A stretch of DNA of 64,000 nucleotides from Phocaeicola salanitronis DSM 18170 (GCF_000190575.1 NC_015164.1:2294001-2358000), one strand, 5' to 3'. Counted from the stretch's first letter, positions 1 through 8,569 are shown. Notes: generated by a model not told the origin, from the sequence alone. Program-made: numbers and translations.

Positions 1-1783
1 CTTCAGGGATATTTTTCTCGATGCATTCCTTTTTCTTATAGAGGCTGATTTTGCCCCGTCCGGCACCTACATAGCCATAGTCGGCATCTGCCATTTCGCC
101 CGGACCGTTTACGATGCAGCCCATGATGCCTATCTTCAGGCCTTTCAGATGCGAGGTCGCGGTTTTGATGCGGGCGATGGTTGCTTCGAGGTCGTAGAGC
201 GTACGTCCGCATCCCGGGCAGGAGATGTATTCGGTTTTCGAAGTACGCAGGCGTCCGGCTTGAAGGATGCCGAATGCAGTTTCGTCTAATTTCAAGTCGG
301 AGATAGCATCACCGTCGTTATAAAGCAAGATGCCGTCGCAGAGCCCGTCGATGAGCAAAGCACCCATGTCCGTAGCGGCTTTCAGCTGGAAATCTTCCAG
401 ACAGGTTTCCTTATAATACTGGAAGAACACCAATGGATTTTTCAGTCCTGATGCCATCAGTTGGTGGGCTAAGCCGCGGAACTCGCCCAGGCGGTTCGCA
501 TGATTGCTCTGTGCGATGACGACGGTTTCCGGGTGGCGGCGCAGGCAGGCAATGGCCTCTTCATCCAATGTCAGATAGGTAAGGAAGAGAAATTTCCGTT
601 TCGCCTGGCTGTAATGCAATTCAATGAGCTGCTTGTGGCTGAATGCCGGATAAGTGCCTTCGCTTCCGTCCCAACGGTTTGCGTCTACAATGTAGCCGAT
701 GCCCGGCTGGCGTTCTTCGGGCAAGGTCTGCCCGCAATAGATATAGTCCGGACGGAATTGTCCGTTTGTCTCCATATTCCCGTTGAGGCGCGCTGATATG
801 ACGATGGGTACATGGCCGCCGCCGATATTCCCTACGGGGGTAGTGGTGCGGCGTGCCGGGTCGGTATAGCAAAAGCCCTCCGCTTCCGTTCCGGGTATGT
901 AGATATGGCCGTTCCGCTTGGAGACGTAGTCCACCAATTTGCGCGCCACAGGTATTTCCGCTTCAGGAGCTTCTGTAAGCGAGACACGGATGGTGTCGCC
1001 CAGTCCGTCGCATAGCAAGGCTCCGATGCCCAATGCCGACTTGATGCGCCCGTCTTCTCCGTCACCCGCTTCTGTCACGCCCAGATGAAGCGGGAATGCC
1101 ATGCCTTCTTTTTCCATTTGCGCCACCAGCAAGCGGACCGTTTTCACCATAATGACGGTATTCGATGCCTTGATGGAAATGACCACGTCCGTGAATTGTT
1201 CTTCCACGCAGATGCGCAGGAACTCCATGCACGATTCCACCATGCCTGCCGGTGTATCGCCATAGCGTGACATGATACGGTCGGATAGCGAGCCGTGGTT
1301 TACCCCGATGCGTATGGCGGTATGGTTTTCCTTACAGATGTTCAGGAAAGGGACCAGCCGTTCGCGTATCTTTTGTATCTCTTTTGCGTATTCTTCATCC
1401 GTATACTCCAGCTTCTTGAAGGTACGTGCGGCATCGGTATAGTTGCCCGGATTGATGCGTACCCCTTCGGCATAAAGCGCTGCCACTTCCGCCACTTTCG
1501 GATTGAAGTGGACGTCGGCAATCAGCGGTGTGCCGTAGCCTTTCGAGCGCAAGCCGATGTTGATGTTCTTCAGGTTCTCGGCCTCACGTGTGCCTTGGGT
1601 GGTGAGGCGCACGTATTCTCCTCCCGCTTCAATAATGCGGATGGCCTGCTCTACACAGGCCTCGGTATCGGTGGTAGGCGTATTGGTCATGCTTTGCACC
1701 CGGATGGGGTTAGTGCCTCCCATAGGTGTGCCGCCTACATATACTTCGCTTGCCTGGCGGCGTGAATAGTTGAAATAATCCAT
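1..1783 (-). CDS. ispG: 4-hydroxy-3-methylbut-2-enyl diphosphate synthase (3' end outside window)
   Basis: Penultimate enzyme of the MEP isoprenoid pathway: a cytosolic [4Fe-4S] enzyme that converts MEcPP to HMBPP. The start is the ATG at 1783-1781 (MDYFNYSRRQASEVYVGG, followed by the family's GGTNPIRVQSMTNT-type region). About 594 codons are visible before the window edge, much longer than the roughly 370-residue E. coli protein. This fits the long form with a central insertion known in Bacteroidota, chlamydiae and plants. Near the edge the conserved cysteine segment GIMGCIVNGPGEMADADYG is read, so only the last residues are missing. It is the last visible gene of the gcvH-purE-ispG run, 191 bp after purE across a repeat-filled gap. 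Confidence 0.95.
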   Translation of the reverse strand, partial: MDYFNYSRRQASEVYVGGTPMGGTNPIRVQSMTNTPTTDTEACVEQAIRIIEAGGEYVRLTTQGTREAENLKNINIGLRSKGYGTPLIADVHFNPKVAEVAALYAEGVRINPGNYTDAARTFKKLEYTDEEYAKEIQKIRERLVPFLNICKENHTAIRIGVNHGSLSDRIMSRYGDTPAGMVESCMEFLRICVEEQFTDVVISIKASNTVIMVKTVRLLVAQMEKEGMAFPLHLGVTEAGDGEDGRIKSALGIGALLCDGLGDTIRVSLTEAPEAEIPVARKLVDYVSKRNGHIYIPGTEAEGFCYTDPARRTTTPVGNIGGGHVPIVISARLNGNMETNGQFRPDYIYCGQTLPEERQPGIGYIVDANRWDGSEGTYPAFSHKQLIELHYSQAKRKFLFLTYLTLDEEAIACLRRHPETVVIAQSNHANRLGEFRGLAHQLMASGLKNPLVFFQYYKETCLEDFQLKAATDMGALLIDGLCDGILLYNDGDAISDLKLDETAFGILQAGRLRTSKTEYISCPGCGRTLYDLEATIARIKTATSHLKGLKIGIMGCIVNGPGEMADADYGYVGAGRGKISLYKKKECIEKNIPE

Positions 1784-1974
1784 ATATTTTAGGTACTGGG
1801 TTTTAGGTACTAGGTAACTAGGTACTAGGTGACTAGGTACTAGGTGACTAGGTTTCAGATACCATCGACTGGCGCCAACAAGGTATTCAGAACCTAGTCA
1901 CCTAGTCACCTGGTACCTAGTCACCTAACCAGAACCTAGTCACCTAGTCACCTGGTACCTAGTCACCTAAAAAA
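1784..1974. repeat. Tandem and inverted CTAGGTACC/GTGACTAGG repeat spacer
   Basis: The whole purE-ispG gap is made of variants of one short word. From 1791 to about 1853 the units read aggtactaggt(a/g)act. After a unique centre (about 1854-1888) they come back as the reverse complement. The inverted side holds two near-identical copies of about 41 bp, 1888-1928 and 1930-1970 (period 42). Transcribed from purE towards ispG, the region would fold into a long imperfect hairpin. No ORF or promoter motif was seen. Confidence 0.85.
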
Positions 1975-2484
1975 TCAATCTACTTTGTACTCGTATTTCA
2001 CCTCTTTCAGGTCTTGGTTGGCTTTGACGATTTTGTTTTTCAAGCCTTCCTTGTATGCGGCAAACTTCTGTGCCAACGCCTCGTCAGACAGGGCGAGCAT
2101 CTGCACGGCAAGGATGGCGGCATTCATCGCCCCGTTGATGGCTACCGTAGCCACGGGGATGCCCGGAGGCATCTGAAGGATGGAATACAAGGCATCTACA
2201 CCGTCCAGGACGGAACCTTTGATAGGGATGCCGATGACGGGCAGTGTGGTATTGGCGGCAATGACACCCGGCAATGCAGCCGCCATGCCGGCTCCGGCAA
2301 TAATGACTTTCAGGCCCCTGCCTGCGGCTTCTTTGGCAAACTTCTCCACTTCGGCGGGAGTGCGGTGGGCGGAAAGGGCGTTCATTTCGAACGGCACTTG
2401 CATGTCGTTGAGGAAAGCCGCAGCCTTTTCCATAACGGGAAGGTCGGAAGTGCTTCCCATGATGATACTTACAATCGGTTTCAT
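1975..2484 (-). CDS. purE: N5-carboxyaminoimidazole ribonucleotide mutase (class I PurE)
   Basis: Converts N5-CAIR to CAIR in de novo purine synthesis. The 169-residue length is typical of class I PurE. Visible family blocks are GSTSDLPVME at the N-terminus (phosphate-binding loop), the catalytic-histidine segment ALSAHRTP near residue 40, AGAGMAAALPGV, and GVDALYSILQMPPG followed by VAINGAMNAAILA. It lies between gcvH and ispG in the same direction, with repeat-containing gaps of 404 and 191 bp. The three may share a transcript, but the gaps are long enough for separate control. Confidence 0.96.
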   Translation of the reverse strand: MKPIVSIIMGSTSDLPVMEKAAAFLNDMQVPFEMNALSAHRTPAEVEKFAKEAAGRGLKVIIAGAGMAAALPGVIAANTTLPVIGIPIKGSVLDGVDALYSILQMPPGIPVATVAINGAMNAAILAVQMLALSDEALAQKFAAYKEGLKNKIVKANQDLKEVKYEYKVD

Positions 2485-2888
2485 GTCGTTTGTTTTTTTT
2501 GAGGAGTTAAGGAGTTACAGTCAATCAGAAATGAATTGCGAAAAATCATTTGTCATGCTGAACGAAATGAAGCATCTCGGATGCGCCCACGTGGATGTGC
2601 ACGAGATCCTTCACGTTCGTTACCAATGACGGATTATCCTTACCTCTTGTCATTCTGACGACCGTAGGGAGGAAGAATCTCACATCCGCGTGGATGTCTA
2701 CGAGATCCTTCACGTTCGTTCAGGATGACAATAGCTTTGAAAAATCCCTGTCATAATCGAATGGGTTTTCCGCAGGAAACGGGCACTCAGGATGACAATA
2801 CATCAAGAATTTTTCGCAAACCAATTTGGTTTTACTATATTTTCATCAACCTGACTATTGGCTTTAACTCCTTAACTCCTTCATTAAA
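2485..2888. repeat. gcvH-purE spacer with dispersed GATCCTTCACGTTCG-type repeats
   Basis: This 404-bp gap has no credible gene. Two related copies of a repeat of about 80 bp occur at 2551-2630 and 2648-2730. Each begins with tgtcat(g/t)ctga and carries CACGTGGATGTG- or CGCGTGGATGTC-like cores, then CGAGATCCTTCACGTTCGTT; copy 2 ends CAGGATGACA. A truncated third end (ctcaggatgacaata) is at 2786-2800. The ends TGTCAT...ATGACA are mutually inverted, so each copy can fold as a hairpin. The sequence resembles short dispersed repeats found in many bacterial genomes. Confidence 0.75.
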
Positions 2889-3269
2889 TTATTCATTAAT
2901 CAGTTGCTTGTATGCTTCTGCATCCAGCAGGCCGTCCATTTCCGACGGATCTGCCGGCTTGATTTTCACCAGCCAACCCTTACCATACGGGTCTTGGTTC
3001 ACCAGTTCCGGATGCTCTTCCAGTTCCGGGTTTACTTCCAGCACCTCTCCGCCTATTGGGAGGAAAAGGTCGGAAACGGTTTTCACTACCTCTATGGTGC
3101 CGAACACTTCGCCTTTGTCCAGCGTCTCGCCTTCGGTGGTGATGTCCACAAAGACGATGTCACCCAATTGGTCTTGTGCGTAATCGGTAATGCCTACATA
3201 GGCTTCTTCACCTTCCAGGCGAATCCATTCGTGTTCGTTCGTGTACTTTACATTCGTAGGGAAATTCAT
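2889..3269 (-). CDS. gcvH: Glycine cleavage system H protein
   Basis: Lipoyl-carrier protein that shuttles the aminomethyl group between the P, T and L proteins of the glycine cleavage system. At 126 residues it has the normal size. The lipoylated lysine is probably Lys63 in [12 protein letters not shown], a variant of the usual ESVKxxSD block, and [11 protein letters not shown] is the conserved N-terminal segment. The ATG at 3269 was chosen over an in-frame upstream extension because homology starts at [15 protein letters not shown] and a TACATTTG -7 motif lies just upstream at 3308-3301. No other gcv gene is in the window. Confidence 0.96.
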   Translation of the reverse strand: MNFPTNVKYTNEHEWIRLEGEEAYVGITDYAQDQLGDIVFVDITTEGETLDKGEVFGTIEVVKTVSDLFLPIGGEVLEVNPELEEHPELVNQDPYGKGWLVKIKPADPSEMDGLLDAEAYKQLINE

Positions 3270-3300
3270 AATTCGAGATTTTAAAGGTTTATATTTCCTG

Positions 3301-3308
3301 CAAATGTA
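3301..3308 (-). promoter_or_regulatory. Bacteroidota -7 element for gcvH
   Basis: On the minus strand the sequence reads TACATTTG, matching the Bacteroidota -7 consensus TAnnTTTG, 32 bp upstream of the gcvH ATG. No clear TTTG -33 box lies 19-21 bp further upstream, so this is a partial promoter match. Confidence 0.5.
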
Positions 3309-3605
3309 CGAATTTAAAATGAAGAATGAAGAATGGCGGAGCCAGAATTTCTTTATCCGTATAGTAAACCTTGCACGGGCAGGCGTATCGAATGGGGAAT
3401 TGAAGCCGGATGAGAGCGTGATGCATATACCTACGTTTGTGTCCAGAACTATATGCATCGGCATGCGCATATAGGTGCATCGCCGACCGCTCTTTCTTCC
3501 GGTAGCGGGAAAAGCCGGATACTGGTATGGGAAGTCTGAACGGATTTTACGTTTCGAAAATGTATAATTTCCTCTCTTGGACGGTCGATATATCAGGAGA
3601 ATCAT

Positions 3606-3613
3606 TACTTTTG
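3606..3613 (+). promoter_or_regulatory. Bacteroidota -7 element for the GH2 gene
   Basis: TACTTTTG matches TAnnTTTG and ends 25 bp before the ATG at 3639. A CTTG at 3576-3579 is 26 bp upstream, too far for a standard -33 box, so the -33 element is uncertain. Confidence 0.5.
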
Positions 3614-3638
3614 CCAGTAAAACCAAGAAATTATTACC

Positions 3639-6113
3639 ATGAAAAAGAAAGTACTTTTGTGTTTGCTTAGTTTCTGTTCGCTCTTTGCATGGGCGCAAAG
3701 GCAAGAGACATTGTTAGAGAAGAACTGGAAATTCACGAAAGGTGATGCGCCTGAGGCTGTGCAAGAGACGTTTGACGATACGCAATGGGAAACCGTGACC
3801 GTGCCGCATGACTGGGCTATCTATGGTCCGTTCGACCGGAGCCATGACCTGCAGAACGTGGCGGTTAAGCAGAACTTCGAGACGCAGGCTTCGGTGAAGA
3901 CCGGACGTACCGGAGGACTTCCCTACGTAGGCACAGGCTGGTATCGCACCACCTTCGAAGTGCCTGCGGGCAAAGAGGCTTCCCTGGTGTTCGATGGTGC
4001 CATGAGCGAGGCGCGGGTTTACGTGAACGGAAAAGAAGCGGGCTTCTGGCCGCTGGGGTATAATTCGTTCCACATTGACGTGACACCTTATATCTATACG
4101 GACGGGCGGAAGAATACGCTGGCAGTACGTTTGGAAAACCGCCCGCAGTCTTCGCGCTGGTATCCGGGGGCAGGGCTTTACCGGAACGTGCGACTGGTGA
4201 CTACAGAAAAGGTGCATGTGCCTGTATGGGGGACGCAGCTTACTACGCCTCATGTGGAAGCCAGCTATGCCTCGGTGAAGCTGCTTACCACCGTTGCCCA
4301 TGCAGGGGATAAGGATATCCGCATCGTGACGGAGATTCTCTCACCCGAAGGGAAGGTGGTAGCGGTGAAAGACAATACGCGCAAAATCAATCACGGAATG
4401 CCCTTTGAGCAGAACTTTCTGGTAGATGCTCCGAAGTTGTGGTCGCCCGAAACGCCTTTCTTGTATAAGGCGGTATCTAAGATTTACGTGGATAACCGGC
4501 AGGTGGACGAATACACGACCCGTTTCGGCATCCGCAGCCTGGAGATTGTGCCCGACAAGGGTTTCTTCCTGAACGGAAAGCACCGCAAGTTCCAAGGGGT
4601 GTGCAACCATCACGACCTCGGTCCGCTGGGGGCTGCCGTGAATGTGGCTGCCCTGCGCCGCCAGCTGACGATGTTGAAGGACATGGGTTGCGACGCGATA
4701 CGTACCGCCCACAACATGCCGGCTCCCGAACTGGTGGAACTGTGCGACGAGATGGGCTTTATGATGATGCTGGAGCCGTTCGACGAATGGGATATCGCCA
4801 AGTGCGAGAACGGTTATCACCGCTTCTTCGGCGAATGGGCGGAGAAAGACATGGTGAACATGTTGCGCCATTACCGCAACCATCCCAGCGTGGTGATGTG
4901 GAGCATCGGCAACGAGGTGCCTACCCAGTGGAAGCCCGAAGGGTATAAGGTGGCTTCGTTCCTGCAGGACATCTGCCACCGCGAAGACCCTACGCGTCCG
5001 GTCACATGCGGCATGGACCAGGTGTCGAGCGTGTTGGGCAATGGGTTTGCCGCCATGCTGGATGTGCCTGGATTCAATTACCGTGCCCACCGGTATGTAG
5101 AAGCCTACAACCGCCTGCCTCAGAACATTGTGCTGGGCTCGGAAACATCCTCTACGGTCAGCTCGAGAGGGGTGTATAAGTTCCCGGTACGGAAGCGCGG
5201 CGATGCCAAGTACGAAGACCATCAGTCGAGCGGATATGACTTGGAGCATTGTTCGTGGAGCAACGTGCCCGATGAGGATTTCGCCCTTGCCGACGATTAT
5301 CCGTGGACCATCGGCCAGTTCGTATGGACGGGTTTCGATTACTTGGGCGAACCTTCGCCTTACGATACCGATGCCTGGCCCAGCCATAGCTCGTTGTTCG
5401 GCATTATCGACCTGGCAAGCCTGCCCAAAGACCGCTATTACCTCTATCGGAGTATCTGGAACAGGAAATCACCTACCCTGCACGTGTTGCCGCACTGGAA
5501 CTGGCAGGGCAGGGAAGGCGAAAACACGCCGGTATTTGCCTACACCAGTTATCCCGAAGCGGAACTGTTCGTGAACGGCAAGAGCTATGGGAAGCAGCGC
5601 AAGCTGACGCGCGAAGAAAGCCAAGCCCTGCAGGGCAAGGATTCGCTTTGGCTCCAGCGCCGGTATCGGCTGATGTGGATGGATGTGCCATACGAGCCGG
5701 GCGAGCTGAAAGTAGTGGCTTATGATGCATCCGGAAAGGCGGCGGACGAAAAGGTAGTGCGTACGGTTGGCAAGCCTCACCACATTGAGCTGGTGGCAGA
5801 CCGTACGGAGCTGGCGGCAGACGGGAAAGACCTTGCCTACATCACGGTGCGCATCGTGGACAAGGATGGCAATCTGTGTCCGATGGACAACCGCCTGGTA
5901 CACTTCTCGGTAAAGGGGGCAGGCACGTATCGTGCTTCGGCAAACGGCGACCCTACCTGTCTCTATCTGTTCCACGAAAACCGGATGCCGGCCTTCAGCG
6001 GCGCATTGACCGCCATAGTACAGACTAAAGAAGAAGCCGGAGAAATCTGTTTCGAGGCGAAAGCAAAGGGTGTGAAGGGCGGCAAGCTGACCTTGCGCAC
6101 GGTGCGTGAATAG
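3639..6113 (+). CDS. Secreted glycoside hydrolase family 2 enzyme (beta-galactosidase-like)
   Basis: An 824-residue exported glycosidase. Residues 1-19 form a signal peptide ending AWA, with Gln20 as the likely mature N-terminus. The GH2 layout is clear: N-terminal sugar-binding jelly roll (about 25-190, with PHDW and GTGWYRTTF blocks), immunoglobulin-like domain (about 195-300), then the TIM barrel. The acid/base is Glu426 in WSIGNEVP and the probable nucleophile is Glu502 in [10 protein letters not shown]. After about residue 610 come further beta-sandwich domains of the kind found in Bacteroides GH2 proteins (DUF4982-like, then a C5/Big-like domain near 720-824). Substrate cannot be fixed; beta-galactosidase is likelier than beta-glucuronidase or mannosidase. 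No SusC/SusD pair lies nearby, so this is not a complete polysaccharide utilisation locus. Confidence 0.9.
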   Translation: MKKKVLLCLLSFCSLFAWAQRQETLLEKNWKFTKGDAPEAVQETFDDTQWETVTVPHDWAIYGPFDRSHDLQNVAVKQNFETQASVKTGRTGGLPYVGTGWYRTTFEVPAGKEASLVFDGAMSEARVYVNGKEAGFWPLGYNSFHIDVTPYIYTDGRKNTLAVRLENRPQSSRWYPGAGLYRNVRLVTTEKVHVPVWGTQLTTPHVEASYASVKLLTTVAHAGDKDIRIVTEILSPEGKVVAVKDNTRKINHGMPFEQNFLVDAPKLWSPETPFLYKAVSKIYVDNRQVDEYTTRFGIRSLEIVPDKGFFLNGKHRKFQGVCNHHDLGPLGAAVNVAALRRQLTMLKDMGCDAIRTAHNMPAPELVELCDEMGFMMMLEPFDEWDIAKCENGYHRFFGEWAEKDMVNMLRHYRNHPSVVMWSIGNEVPTQWKPEGYKVASFLQDICHREDPTRPVTCGMDQVSSVLGNGFAAMLDVPGFNYRAHRYVEAYNRLPQNIVLGSETSSTVSSRGVYKFPVRKRGDAKYEDHQSSGYDLEHCSWSNVPDEDFALADDYPWTIGQFVWTGFDYLGEPSPYDTDAWPSHSSLFGIIDLASLPKDRYYLYRSIWNRKSPTLHVLPHWNWQGREGENTPVFAYTSYPEAELFVNGKSYGKQRKLTREESQALQGKDSLWLQRRYRLMWMDVPYEPGELKVVAYDASGKAADEKVVRTVGKPHHIELVADRTELAADGKDLAYITVRIVDKDGNLCPMDNRLVHFSVKGAGTYRASANGDPTCLYLFHENRMPAFSGALTAIVQTKEEAGEICFEAKAKGVKGGKLTLRTVRE

Positions 6114-6142
6114 TCTGTATATATTATAATTGGGAGATTTTT

Positions 6143-6178
6143 GAGCAAACGATAAAACCTGTCGTTTGCTCTCTTTTT
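6143..6178 (+). terminator. Rho-independent terminator after the GH2 gene
   Basis: A perfect 10-bp inverted repeat, gagcaaacga / tcgtttgctc (6143-6152 and 6162-6171), with a 9-nt loop, is followed by a T-rich tail. It begins 30 bp after the GH2 stop. Its arm contains AAACGA, the same word as in the dyad upstream of the WYL regulator at 6253-6273. Confidence 0.8.
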
Positions 6179-6252
6179 ATCTAAAGATTTGGTGGATACC
6201 GGCAAAATGCGGGAAAACATTTGGTGGAAATGTGATAGCAAGATTTTTGCAC

Positions 6253-6273
6253 AAACGACATGTTTTGTCGTTT
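6253..6273. promoter_or_regulatory. Candidate operator dyad upstream of the WYL regulator
   Basis: An 8-bp perfect inverted repeat, aaacgaca / tgtcgttt, with a 5-bp centre, ends 8 bp before a -7 motif TATCTTTG (6282-6289) and 40 bp before the regulator's ATG. This is where a self-regulating repressor could bind. The core word AAACGA is repeated in the preceding terminator. The operator role is inferred. Confidence 0.45.
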
Positions 6274-6281
6274 ACCCTTTT

Positions 6282-6289
6282 TATCTTTG
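6282..6289 (+). promoter_or_regulatory. Bacteroidota -7 element for the WYL regulator
   Basis: TATCTTTG matches TAnnTTTG, 24 bp upstream of the ATG at 6313. The nearest TTTG (6264-6267) is 14 bp upstream, inside the dyad, shorter than the usual 19-21 bp. Confidence 0.5.
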
Positions 6290-6312
6290 CCTCGAACTAA
6301 AAAATAAACACT

Positions 6313-7224
6313 ATGGGAAAACGGTTGGAAGGTTTGCAGCGCATGTTGGTCATTCTCAACAAGCTGGAAGGCAAGAGGCGGTATGTGCCTGTGGAAGAAC
6401 TGAAACGCTATGTGGCAGATGCAATGGCATTGCGCGGCTATTCGGGTGTGACGCAGCGCACGTTGCAACGCGACTTCAAGGAAATAGAAAGTCTGTTTGG
6501 CATCAGTATCGGGTTCGACGAGAAAGCCCACGGGTATTATATAAAGGAAGAAGACAAAAATGCTCCGGAACGGTACGGCCAGCTGCTTCAGAACTTCGAC
6601 CTGCTCAATGCCTTGGAAGGAGACACCAACTTGCGCACCTATGTGTTGGCGGAACATCACCGCCCGTTGCCCAGCGAGTGCCTGCCGATGCTGATAAGTG
6701 CCATCAAGCATACACACCCTGTGGTGTTCCGCTATACGCTGGTAAGGCAGGGCGATAAGGTAGAGGAAAAGAAAGTGCTTCCTCATTATTTGAAAGAATC
6801 GAACCAGCGTTGGTATCTGTTGGCATACGAAGGGGATGTGCTGAAGGCTTTTGGGGCAGACCGTATCTGTGATTTGCGCGTATGCGAAAACGAGACTTTC
6901 AAGCGGAATATGGATATAGATGCAGGTGAATTGTTCCGCGATTGTTTTGGCATCTGGAACCAGCCGGACATCCCGGTAGAAGACGTCGAACTGAAGTATG
7001 ATGCCTTGGACGGCAAATTCCTGAAGTCGGTACCTTTGCATCATTCCCAGCAGGTCTTGACAGACAATGCGGACGAGTTCCGCATCAAAGTACGCCTGCG
7101 TATCACCAACGATTTTGTGATGGAGCTGCTTTCCCGAAGCCGCTCGTTGGAAGTCATCAGCCCGCCCCACCTTAGGGAACGGGTACGGAAAGTGTACGAA
7201 GAGGCGTTGAAGCGGAATGAATGA
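6313..7224 (+). CDS. WYL-domain transcriptional regulator
   Basis: A 303-residue regulator with an N-terminal winged helix-turn-helix. Residues about 10-60 include VTQRTLQRDFKEIESLFG, the recognition-helix pattern of DeoR-like and WYL regulators. A C-terminal WYL domain follows, with the name motif at 167-169 in NQRWYLLAYEGD. WYL domains bind ligands or nucleic acids and are common in regulators of stress, defence and metabolism; the ligand here is unknown. It lies 199 bp downstream of the GH2 gene past a terminator, so it is probably transcribed separately. A perfect dyad next to its -7 box suggests autoregulation. Confidence 0.88.
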   Translation: MGKRLEGLQRMLVILNKLEGKRRYVPVEELKRYVADAMALRGYSGVTQRTLQRDFKEIESLFGISIGFDEKAHGYYIKEEDKNAPERYGQLLQNFDLLNALEGDTNLRTYVLAEHHRPLPSECLPMLISAIKHTHPVVFRYTLVRQGDKVEEKKVLPHYLKESNQRWYLLAYEGDVLKAFGADRICDLRVCENETFKRNMDIDAGELFRDCFGIWNQPDIPVEDVELKYDALDGKFLKSVPLHHSQQVLTDNADEFRIKVRLRITNDFVMELLSRSRSLEVISPPHLRERVRKVYEEALKRNE

Positions 7225-7273
7225 TCGTAGGTTGAAGCATAACAGGAACTCAAAAACAGAATACTTATAGCCT

Positions 7274-7678
7274 ATGAAAAAGATCTATTTATGTATGCTC
7301 ATCGTTGCGTTTTGTTCGTGTATGGTCCATGCGCAGACGTTACACCGCTATGTGGTGGAAGTGGAAACGGTTCCCGATAAGAGGGAATACAAAGCTGAAA
7401 AGCTGATTAACGGCAATGTGCGGCTGGAGCCTCAAGGTCCGAGGAAGACGGTAAAGTATTACGAAATCCTTTCGCGCACGCCCTTGACGGCAAAGCAATG
7501 CCAGGATTCTATCCGGTTGGGCAAAGCCCGTCAGGTTTCCAAGCCTGTACGGAAGTACCGGCACCGGAAGAACGTGACGCTGGATGGTTGGGACGGTGTC
7601 AATCCGGCGGATGCGGAACAGACGGAGTACGACCTCAATTACGAAGACCCCGACCTGTATGATTTTATAGCGGATTAG
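7274..7678 (+). CDS. Small secreted protein of unknown function
   Basis: 134 residues, not recognised. Residues 1-20 form a signal peptide (KKIYLCMLIVAFCSCMVHA) cleaved before Gln21. The mature part is rich in Lys, Arg, Tyr and Asp with no membrane segment, and has a basic stretch (KPVRKYRHRKNV, about 91-102) followed by an acidic C-terminus (EQTEYDLNYEDPDLYDF). It starts 49 bp after the WYL regulator with no terminator or -7 box between, so the two may be co-transcribed. It ends just before a nested palindrome facing the convergent flavodoxin gene. Confidence 0.65.
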   Translation: MKKIYLCMLIVAFCSCMVHAQTLHRYVVEVETVPDKREYKAEKLINGNVRLEPQGPRKTVKYYEILSRTPLTAKQCQDSIRLGKARQVSKPVRKYRHRKNVTLDGWDGVNPADAEQTEYDLNYEDPDLYDFIAD

Positions 7679-7706
7679 CGGAAACAATATTTTCCCGAAG
7701 AGAAGC

Positions 7707-7832
7707 ATGCGTTTTGATGAACATAAGTGAGTGGAGCGTTTTACATAAGTAACTCGAGCGTTTCACATAAGTGAGTCGATCAACTCACTTATGTTCGTTT
7801 ACGAGGTCTCTTGACAATTTTTCAAAACGCAT
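7707..7832. repeat. Nested palindrome from ACATAAGTGAGT repeats (convergent gene end)
   Basis: Three direct copies of acataagt(g/a)a(g/c)t start near 7721, 7743 and 7765, followed by one inverted copy at 7783-7794. The third copy and the inverted one form a perfect 12-bp hairpin with a 6-nt loop. The first copy pairs with it over 14 bp (7719-7732 with 7783-7796). An outer 11-bp pair, atgcgttttga / tcaaaacgcat, is at 7707-7717 and 7822-7832. It lies between convergent genes and probably terminates transcription in one or both directions. Confidence 0.75.
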
Positions 7833-7883
7833 ATCATGAAGACTGCGCTTTAAATAACCACCTCATTCACCTTGATGTCGCTA

Positions 7884-8456
7884 TTAATGATTGGTTATGC
7901 CATGAATCCAATTTTGCAGGGCACTGTTACCCACCTTGTTCAGTAACTTTCCTTCTTTCCAATTTAAATCGGGATAGGCTTTTTTCAATTCGGAAACACT
8001 GTTGCTGATATCGCTTCCACCGGAGGTGGCAAACGGAATGACGGTTTTGCCTCTCAGGTCGTGGCTTTCAATGAATGTGTTGATGATTCTTGGAGCAAGG
8101 TTCCACCAAATGGGATAGCCGATAAAAACGACATCATATCCGGCAATGTCTGTTTTCGTCACTTTAAGTGCCGGACGGGATTTAACATCATTCATTTCCA
8201 CCGAACTGCGCGACTGCCGGTCGTTCCAATCGAGGTCAGCCTCAGTATATGGATGCTGAGGTGCAATTTCGAACAGTTCTCCGCCGGTAATGTCCGCAAT
8301 GTTACGGGCGACTTGGGCAGTCGTTCCGGTCGCCGAAAAATAAGCTACCAACATCTTGGATGATGCATTACTTACATTTTGTTTGTCTTTCTTTTGGGCA
8401 CAGGCGGTAAAACAGATGACCAGTACCGCCGCAATGGATAATAAAATCTTGTTCAT
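7884..8456 (-). CDS. Flavodoxin-like lipoprotein
   Basis: 190 residues with a flavodoxin fold. YFSATGTTAQVARNI is the FMN phosphate-binding loop near residue 40. VVFIGYPIWWNLAPRIINTFIE and IPFATSGGSDISNSV are the later FMN-contact regions of the Flavodoxin_4 group. The N-terminus (MNKILLSIAAVLVICFTAC) looks like a lipoprotein signal, with Cys19 as the probable lipidated residue. I chose the ATG at 8456 because the 13 residues before it add charge ahead of the signal. It probably acts in the periplasm as an electron carrier or NAD(P)H-quinone-type reductase; the partner is unknown. A terminator separates it from the DUF3467 gene upstream. Confidence 0.85.
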   Translation of the reverse strand: MNKILLSIAAVLVICFTACAQKKDKQNVSNASSKMLVAYFSATGTTAQVARNIADITGGELFEIAPQHPYTEADLDWNDRQSRSSVEMNDVKSRPALKVTKTDIAGYDVVFIGYPIWWNLAPRIINTFIESHDLRGKTVIPFATSGGSDISNSVSELKKAYPDLNWKEGKLLNKVGNSALQNWIHGITNH

Positions 8457-8514
8457 ACCATATTTTTTATGAATATCCTCATTAACAAAAAACATCTCTG
8501 TAATAAACAGGTAT

Positions 8515-8569
8515 AAAAAATGACCGCAAACCGGGCAAGTCCGATAAAGACTTGCCTCGGTCCCGGTCA
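8515..8569 (-). terminator. Terminator downstream of the DUF3467 gene
   Basis: An 8-bp inner stem (ggcaagtc at 8534-8541 with gacttgcc at 8549-8556) sits inside a 6-bp outer stem (8521-8526 with 8564-8569). On the minus strand it is followed at once by six T residues (8520-8515). It starts 34 bp after the DUF3467 stop. Confidence 0.8.

Larger units (their letters stand above)
3270..3638. other. Divergent gcvH / GH2 intergenic region with ATGCATATA palindrome
   Basis: This 369-bp gap separates the divergent gcvH and GH2 genes. It holds a promoter-like motif for each (3301-3308 minus, 3606-3613 plus) and a perfect 10-bp inverted repeat gatgcatata / tatatgcatc at 3420-3429 and 3450-3459. A third related word, gcatataggtgcatc, follows at 3467-3481. 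A similar word, gatgcacctacatg, is found at 50061-50074. No protein-coding signal was found. Confidence 0.6.

Noticed and set aside
1791..1970. CRISPR-like array
   Set aside because: Repeats are only 15-16 bp, no unique spacers of constant size separate them, both orientations occur in the same gap, and there are no cas genes.
3270..3704. Long N-terminal extension of gcvH (frame open to 3704)
   Set aside because: It would overlap the start of the divergent GH2 gene and cross both promoters; H-protein homology starts at 3269.
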